From positions 1 through 34,244 of the forward strand of contig CAZYLK010000048.1 of assembly GCA_964648365.1 (NCBI GenBank): DNA of 34,244 nt, written 5' to 3'. Shown piece after piece: positions 30,435 through 34,244 of this stretch; within the stretch, counting starts at the first letter, position 1, and the number at the start of each line of letters is the position of its first letter. The translations under genes and the position numbers were made by a program. A model generated the notes under the pieces. It was not told the DNA's origin. It ran no database searches and worked only from the letters and a program-made list of their open reading frames with translations. The DNA is from SURF-32 sp964648365. Lineage in GTDB: Bacteria > Planctomycetota > Phycisphaerae > UBA1845.

Positions 30435-31127
30435 TCACGCCACGTATCCGAACACGAGCCGGCGCTCCCACATCCACCGGATCTCCGTCTGCCACGACGC
30501 CGACGCGAAGGCGACCAGGGCTTCGAGTTCGGCGAAGCGCGTCGCGCCCGGGTCGCGGTTCTCGCCGCCGATGTGGATCGAGCCGACGTTCGGCGCGCCC
30601 GTCGCCTTCGCCAGGTCTTGCGCGAGCCGCCGGCAGCGGCCGTAGACGTTCGCGTCGAGCATGATGAAAACCATGCGGTAGAGCGGGATCGCGTTCGTGA
30701 CATACCCGAGCTGCTCGCTCGTCGGCAGCGAGCCGAAGAACGCCGTCGCGACCGACGCATTGCCCGGCTGCATCGCCGCGGTGACCATCAACGCGTCGAA
30801 CGGCCCCTCGACGACGAACAGCGTGTCGCCGCCGGCGAGAACGCGATCGGGCTCGTAGATCACGACCTTATGCCCGCCCTCGACCGGGTGGCTGAGCCAG
30901 CGCTTGCGCTGCTTCGTGTCGATCGCGCGGGCGGTGTAGCCCAGGTCGACGCCGCCCTCGCGCACCGGGAACACGACGCGCCGCTCCTGGTCGTCGTAGC
31001 GCAGGTCGAACAGCGGAATCAGCGCGTCGAGCCGCCCGGCCGGCACGCCGCGGCTGCGCAGATAGTCGTAGCCGTTGGCGGTGACGCCGCTTGATGCGAG
31101 CACGGGCAGGTCTTTCAGATCACGCAC
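30435..31127 (-). CDS. TOPRIM-domain DNA primase-like protein
   Basis: A 230-aa protein resembling phage primases. An N-terminal YDYLRSRGVPAGRLDALIPL segment is followed by a beta-rich region (RVVFPVREGGVDLGYTARAI). The TOPRIM core has VVEGPFDALMV (catalytic Glu), and the second acidic strand is MVFIMLDANVYGR, where a DxD motif would be expected but only one Asp is visible. It may synthesise primers for an element's replication or be a primase remnant, because zinc-finger and helicase domains are absent. GTG 31127 is preferred (GGGAG 7 nt upstream); an upstream GTG at 31172 would overlap the Cys-rich gene by 58 nt instead of 13. Confidence 0.72.
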   Translation of the reverse strand: MRDLKDLPVLASSGVTANGYDYLRSRGVPAGRLDALIPLFDLRYDDQERRVVFPVREGGVDLGYTARAIDTKQRKRWLSHPVEGGHKVVIYEPDRVLAGGDTLFVVEGPFDALMVTAAMQPGNASVATAFFGSLPTSEQLGYVTNAIPLYRMVFIMLDANVYGRCRRLAQDLAKATGAPNVGSIHIGGENRDPGATRFAELEALVAFASASWQTEIRWMWERRLVFGYVA

Positions 31128-34006
31128 TGGCCAGCTCCCGTCCACGTCTCGCAGGGACAATCGTGCATCCACGTCGCCGGGTCTTTCGTCAGGTCGTAGT
31201 CGCGCAGGCGCGGCACGCCGCGGCCCTCGTACGGCGGCAGGTTGCCGTTGCGGCCGGTGAAGTTCCGGTACGGCCGGCCGCTGCCGTCGAGATTCAGATC
31301 AACCGCGACCCACGCCGCGTCGCCCTTGCACACCGGGAAGTCGCCCAGCGAGCACTGGCAGATGTGACCCGTGCAGCACGCGCTGCCGTTCCATGCCGAG
31401 AAGCAGCCGCTCAGCGCATCGACGAACTGCGCGCAAAGCGGGTCACCATTGAGATCGTGATAGCCGTAGCCCGGGATCTCCGGCGGCAGCGCCAGCGTGT
31501 CGCCGAACGAGCAATCCGAGCTGCAACCCGGCATGCCGTTGCACCCGGGATACCAGCTCGGCACGAGGCCTTCCCAGTAGATGCCCGTGACCTCGCTGAA
31601 CCACAGCCCCTGGTCCGGCCCGCCCGGAAAAGTGTCGCCGCAGCCGAACATGTCGCCGAGGCAGTTGCCGCTGAACTCGTTGCCGGGCGGGCCGGTCGCC
31701 TTGCCCCACAGGCCGGAGCAGTCCAGGCCGTGGCACCACTCGTGATCGAGCCGGTTCTTCTTGTACTGCCCGCCGTGGTCGTCGTCCCAGCCGCCGTTGC
31801 ATTCGCCCGGCGTGCAGGCGAAGTAGGAATAGCCCTCCACGCGGCGCACGCAGTGATAACCCTTGTGCGGGTCGGTCACGCACTGCTGCGTCTGCCAATC
31901 CCAGCTCTTGCAGCCCTTCTCGTCGCGGTGGTAGCCGCAGCCGGGCGAGGCCTCGCCGCCGAATGGGCCGAACGGGTCGTAGCCGTCGCAGACCGTGTCC
32001 TCCCAGTAGCCGCGGTCGCAGGGGCAGTCGGGATTCCCTTCCGGCGAGTACTGCGAGTAGCCGCTCTTGCGGCTCATCATGTGGCACTTCGCCTGCGAGC
32101 AGTTCTGCATGCACTCCTGCCACGTCGGCGTCGGCCAGGATTCGCAGGTGTCGGGATACTCAGTCCACTGGTCGTCGTAGCCCGGGCCCCACTGGTGATA
32201 CCAGTAGCCGAGCACGTGGTTGTACGGCCAGCAGGCTTCCGCGTTGGCGCAGCACTTGTCGCAGCCGATGCGCCACTCGGCCCCGCTCGTGCCGTAGCAG
32301 TCGGTGTAGTTCAGGGCGTAGTGGTAGCCGCAGTCCTTGCCCATGAACTGGCCGGGCGTGCGCTTGCGCGTGCAGGTGCCGATGGACGTCCACACGCCGT
32401 TGTCGATCAGGTAATCGACCGCGTCGATGATCTCCTGGATGTGCACCGCCTCGATCACGTCGCCCGGGCGCAGGCCCCAGCTCGGGTACTTGGCCCACAC
32501 CCTCGCGTTCTCGTCCCAGTTCGGCTTGTACATCAGCACGAACGTGCCCGGCGCCGTGCCCCACGAGTACCCGCCGCCGTAATACGGGTTGTCGAAGTGC
32601 AGGTCGTCGGTGTAGAGCATGTTGATGCCGCGCCAGGTCTTGCGGGCCGCCTGGCTGCCGGCCTGGTCGTCGCGGTTGTGCAGCGGGCGGCTGTCGAGCG
32701 GGCCGGCCTTGCCGCCGGTCATGTAGTGCGGGTGGACGTTCGAGCCGCTCCAGCGGAACTTGATCGGCATCGGCACGCAGCACAGGCCGTGGTCGCCGCC
32801 GCGGAAGCGCGGGTTGTGGTGGAACACGTCGCTGCGGTCGTCGGTCTCGGCGCAGGTGTCGTACTCGCCGGTGCAGCAGTCGCCGCCGAACCAGCTCAGC
32901 ACAAAACGGGCCAGGTTGATCAGCTCGGGCTGGATTCGTTCCGAGCCGTCGAACTGGTAGTAGTCCGTCCCGCGCCGCACGTCGACGCCGCCGTAGCTGT
33001 CGAGCATCTCTGGCAGGCCGTAGATGTACGGGTTGAAGTGCGTGTACCACTGGAGGTAGTAGGCGTCGGCCGCGGCGGGCGCGCTGTCGCCGCCGGGGTC
33101 GTACTTCGTGTAGCCCGGGTCGACGCCGGGGATACCGAGCTTCTGGATGCGGACGTACCACTGCATCTCGGTGCCGTGCTGGTACGGCCCGCGCGTGGCG
33201 GTGTACGTCGGCGGCCCGCCGGTCATGTTGATGTTCAACCAGCCGGACCACGCGCCGCCGGGCGGCTTCGTGCGGTAGTACAGCCGCACGCTATTGGGCG
33301 TGGCGATGCCGCCGGGCTTGGTCCACGTGAACGCGACAATCTCGCCGGTCTTCTGCGTGTATCCGACGCCGTCCTGCCGGCCGGGCTGCGTAGCGCCGAA
33401 CCAGCCGCTGCCTTCGGGGTCGTAAGGCTCGCTGTTGTGGTCGCGCGCCACGCTGCCGAGCGGGAAGTATGCGCGGTCGTGGACCCCCTTGATGAACTGG
33501 AACGCGGGGTCGCCCGAGCGCGTGCGGATCGGCACCTCCGGCCGCGGCATCGGGCAGCACGGCGGACTCTCGCCCAGCGCCGCGTACTCCTTGCCGCTCT
33601 CCTGGTAGTCCCAGCACTGGCCCTCCGGTCCGCAGCCGTAGGTGCCGCCGAAATCAAGCAGCCGGCGCTCCCAGGTCTCCGGCCCCCACAGGCAGCGCGG
33701 GTGCTGGCGGTCGTACCACTGGCGCTTCGGATTGCCATTGGGCCGCGAGCCGAAGACCGCGTAGAGCAGGCCTTCGAGCTTTTCCATCGCCAGCGCGAAC
33801 TTGCCGCCGAGCGTGTCTTCCCAGTTAATCTCGTCCGAGCCGGCCGGCGGTGATCCTTTCGGGAGCACTTTCACGCCGGGCGGGTGCAGGTCGGACCACT
33901 TGAGCTGCGCGGGGTACTGCCCGCCGGGCGTGGCGAAGCCCTCCTCGCCGTGCGAGTGCGTGCCGTACAGGGCGTGCTGGTCGCTGGTGATGTCGACGAA
34001 CGGCAT
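31115..34006 (-). CDS. 963-aa extremely Cys-rich structural-type protein
   Basis: A very large protein with more than 45 Cys and many Trp, Tyr and Gly residues. There is no signal peptide; it starts PFVDITSDQHALYGTHSHGE. A fibronectin-III-like region lies at about 240-300 (SVRLYYRTKPPGGAWSGW, HGTEMQWYVRI). Cys-dense stretches follow: GGDCCTGEYDTC, GCDKCCANAEAC, WQECMQNCSQAKC, GCNGMPGCSSDCSFG, CCTGHICQCSLGDFPVC. A helical insert reads GDVIEAVHIQEIIDAVDYL. GGAGG precedes ATG 34006, which overlaps the stop of the upstream gene (TGATG). The neighbours suggest a virion or tail-surface protein, but no family is recognised. The 920-aa frame on the opposite strand is a low-complexity shadow. Confidence 0.7.
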   Translation of the reverse strand: MPFVDITSDQHALYGTHSHGEEGFATPGGQYPAQLKWSDLHPPGVKVLPKGSPPAGSDEINWEDTLGGKFALAMEKLEGLLYAVFGSRPNGNPKRQWYDRQHPRCLWGPETWERRLLDFGGTYGCGPEGQCWDYQESGKEYAALGESPPCCPMPRPEVPIRTRSGDPAFQFIKGVHDRAYFPLGSVARDHNSEPYDPEGSGWFGATQPGRQDGVGYTQKTGEIVAFTWTKPGGIATPNSVRLYYRTKPPGGAWSGWLNINMTGGPPTYTATRGPYQHGTEMQWYVRIQKLGIPGVDPGYTKYDPGGDSAPAAADAYYLQWYTHFNPYIYGLPEMLDSYGGVDVRRGTDYYQFDGSERIQPELINLARFVLSWFGGDCCTGEYDTCAETDDRSDVFHHNPRFRGGDHGLCCVPMPIKFRWSGSNVHPHYMTGGKAGPLDSRPLHNRDDQAGSQAARKTWRGINMLYTDDLHFDNPYYGGGYSWGTAPGTFVLMYKPNWDENARVWAKYPSWGLRPGDVIEAVHIQEIIDAVDYLIDNGVWTSIGTCTRKRTPGQFMGKDCGYHYALNYTDCYGTSGAEWRIGCDKCCANAEACWPYNHVLGYWYHQWGPGYDDQWTEYPDTCESWPTPTWQECMQNCSQAKCHMMSRKSGYSQYSPEGNPDCPCDRGYWEDTVCDGYDPFGPFGGEASPGCGYHRDEKGCKSWDWQTQQCVTDPHKGYHCVRRVEGYSYFACTPGECNGGWDDDHGGQYKKNRLDHEWCHGLDCSGLWGKATGPPGNEFSGNCLGDMFGCGDTFPGGPDQGLWFSEVTGIYWEGLVPSWYPGCNGMPGCSSDCSFGDTLALPPEIPGYGYHDLNGDPLCAQFVDALSGCFSAWNGSACCTGHICQCSLGDFPVCKGDAAWVAVDLNLDGSGRPYRNFTGRNGNLPPYEGRGVPRLRDYDLTKDPATWMHDCPCETWTGAGQCVI

Positions 34007-34244
34007 CAGACGCCCTCCAGCTCGAAGCGCACCTTCGCCGGCACGCGCAGCGTGTCGCCGTTCGGCACGTTCACCGGCGGTTCGATCGGCGTGACCCACA
34101 TCAACTCTTCGGCGCCGCCAACGGTGCCGTAGACCGCAAGACCGCTGAGTGGGCCGACGGTGTCGCCGGTCGCGTTGAGCCACTGCGGTGTGTTGCTCGA
34201 CTCGACCCGCGGCGGCGGGCCGGCGATGTAGGTCCACGAGCTGA
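34006..34244 (-). CDS. partial phage virion-like protein (C-terminal part)
   Basis: The last 78 residues of a protein whose start lies beyond the window. The sequence includes SNTPQWLNATGDTVGPLSGL, AVYGTVGGAEELMWVTPI and VPNGDTLRVPAKVRFELEGV. The alternation of a small beta unit with GGAEELMW and PNGDTLRVPA strings resembles tail- or capsid-decoration proteins of tailed phages, a recognition from pattern only. It overlaps the ATG of the Cys-rich gene by one nucleotide, so both are in one operon. Confidence 0.5.
   Translation of the reverse strand, partial: SSWTYIAGPPPRVESSNTPQWLNATGDTVGPLSGLAVYGTVGGAEELMWVTPIEPPVNVPNGDTLRVPAKVRFELEGV

Noticed and set aside
31091..33853. 920-aa ORF on the plus strand opposite the Cys-rich gene
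   Set aside because: Val/Ala/Arg low-complexity sequence with no domain, typical of a GC-rich antisense shadow. The minus-strand gene has a GGAGG site, stop/start overlaps with both neighbours and a plausible composition.

Overview
The window is GC-rich bacterial DNA with compact operons. No rRNA, tRNA, or recognisable ribosomal or core metabolic gene is present. The gene content (ArsR/SRPBCC/DUF1801/VOC cassette, heavy-metal RND loci preceded by tiny secreted proteins, Sec-type methyltransferase) reminds me of Planctomycetota or a related environmental lineage. That assignment is inference only; nothing in the window fixes the taxonomy.

Layout. (1) 186-4361, minus strand: an eight-gene operon led by an ArsR-type repressor, followed by two SRPBCC (AHSA1-like) proteins, a DUF998 membrane protein, a DUF1801 protein, a 76-aa membrane protein, a second DUF1801-type protein and a two-domain VOC protein. 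Many junctions are 4-nt stop/start overlaps. A near-consensus promoter sits between two copies of a 12-bp palindrome, and the start codon lies inside the proximal palindrome. (2) 4709-7045: a lipoprotein gene present twice in an apparently perfect 1152-bp tandem duplication bounded by three copies of a 33-bp repeat. (3) 7079-11514, minus strand: an SMC/RecN-like ATPase, a cytosolic HEAT-repeat histidine kinase and a response regulator with two DNA-binding-like domains, all behind one strong promoter. This is the best candidate here for an undescribed sensory or defence module. (4) 11712-29311: a heavy-metal island. It holds a broken RND outer-membrane gene with its small secreted partner, a HAD-fold lipoprotein, an RcnR-like repressor with a P-type ATPase, a complete CusCBA/CzcCBA-like efflux operon with two small extra proteins and a PII-like protein, and a MerR-controlled operon. 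The MerR operon contains a Cys-repeat exported protein, a thioredoxin-MerT-MerP fusion, a broken mini-lipoprotein, an ArsM-like methyltransferase with an in-frame UGA and a SECIS-like hairpin, and a ZntA/CadA-like ATPase. (5) 29274-34244, minus strand: a phage- or plasmid-like block with a virion-protein-like fragment, a 963-aa extremely Cys-rich protein, a TOPRIM primase-like protein and two unknowns. It converges on the metal island.

How the parts fit. The island can sense metals (RcnR-like, MerR), import or sequester thiophilic metal (MerT/MerP fusion, Cys-rich protein), pump it across the inner membrane (two P1B ATPases) and expel it across the envelope (RND complex). The methyltransferase probably acts on a metalloid or metal. 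Several first genes of operons start within about 0-9 nt of the predicted transcription start and lack a Shine-Dalgarno sequence, while internal genes have strong ones, so leaderless initiation looks common in this genome.
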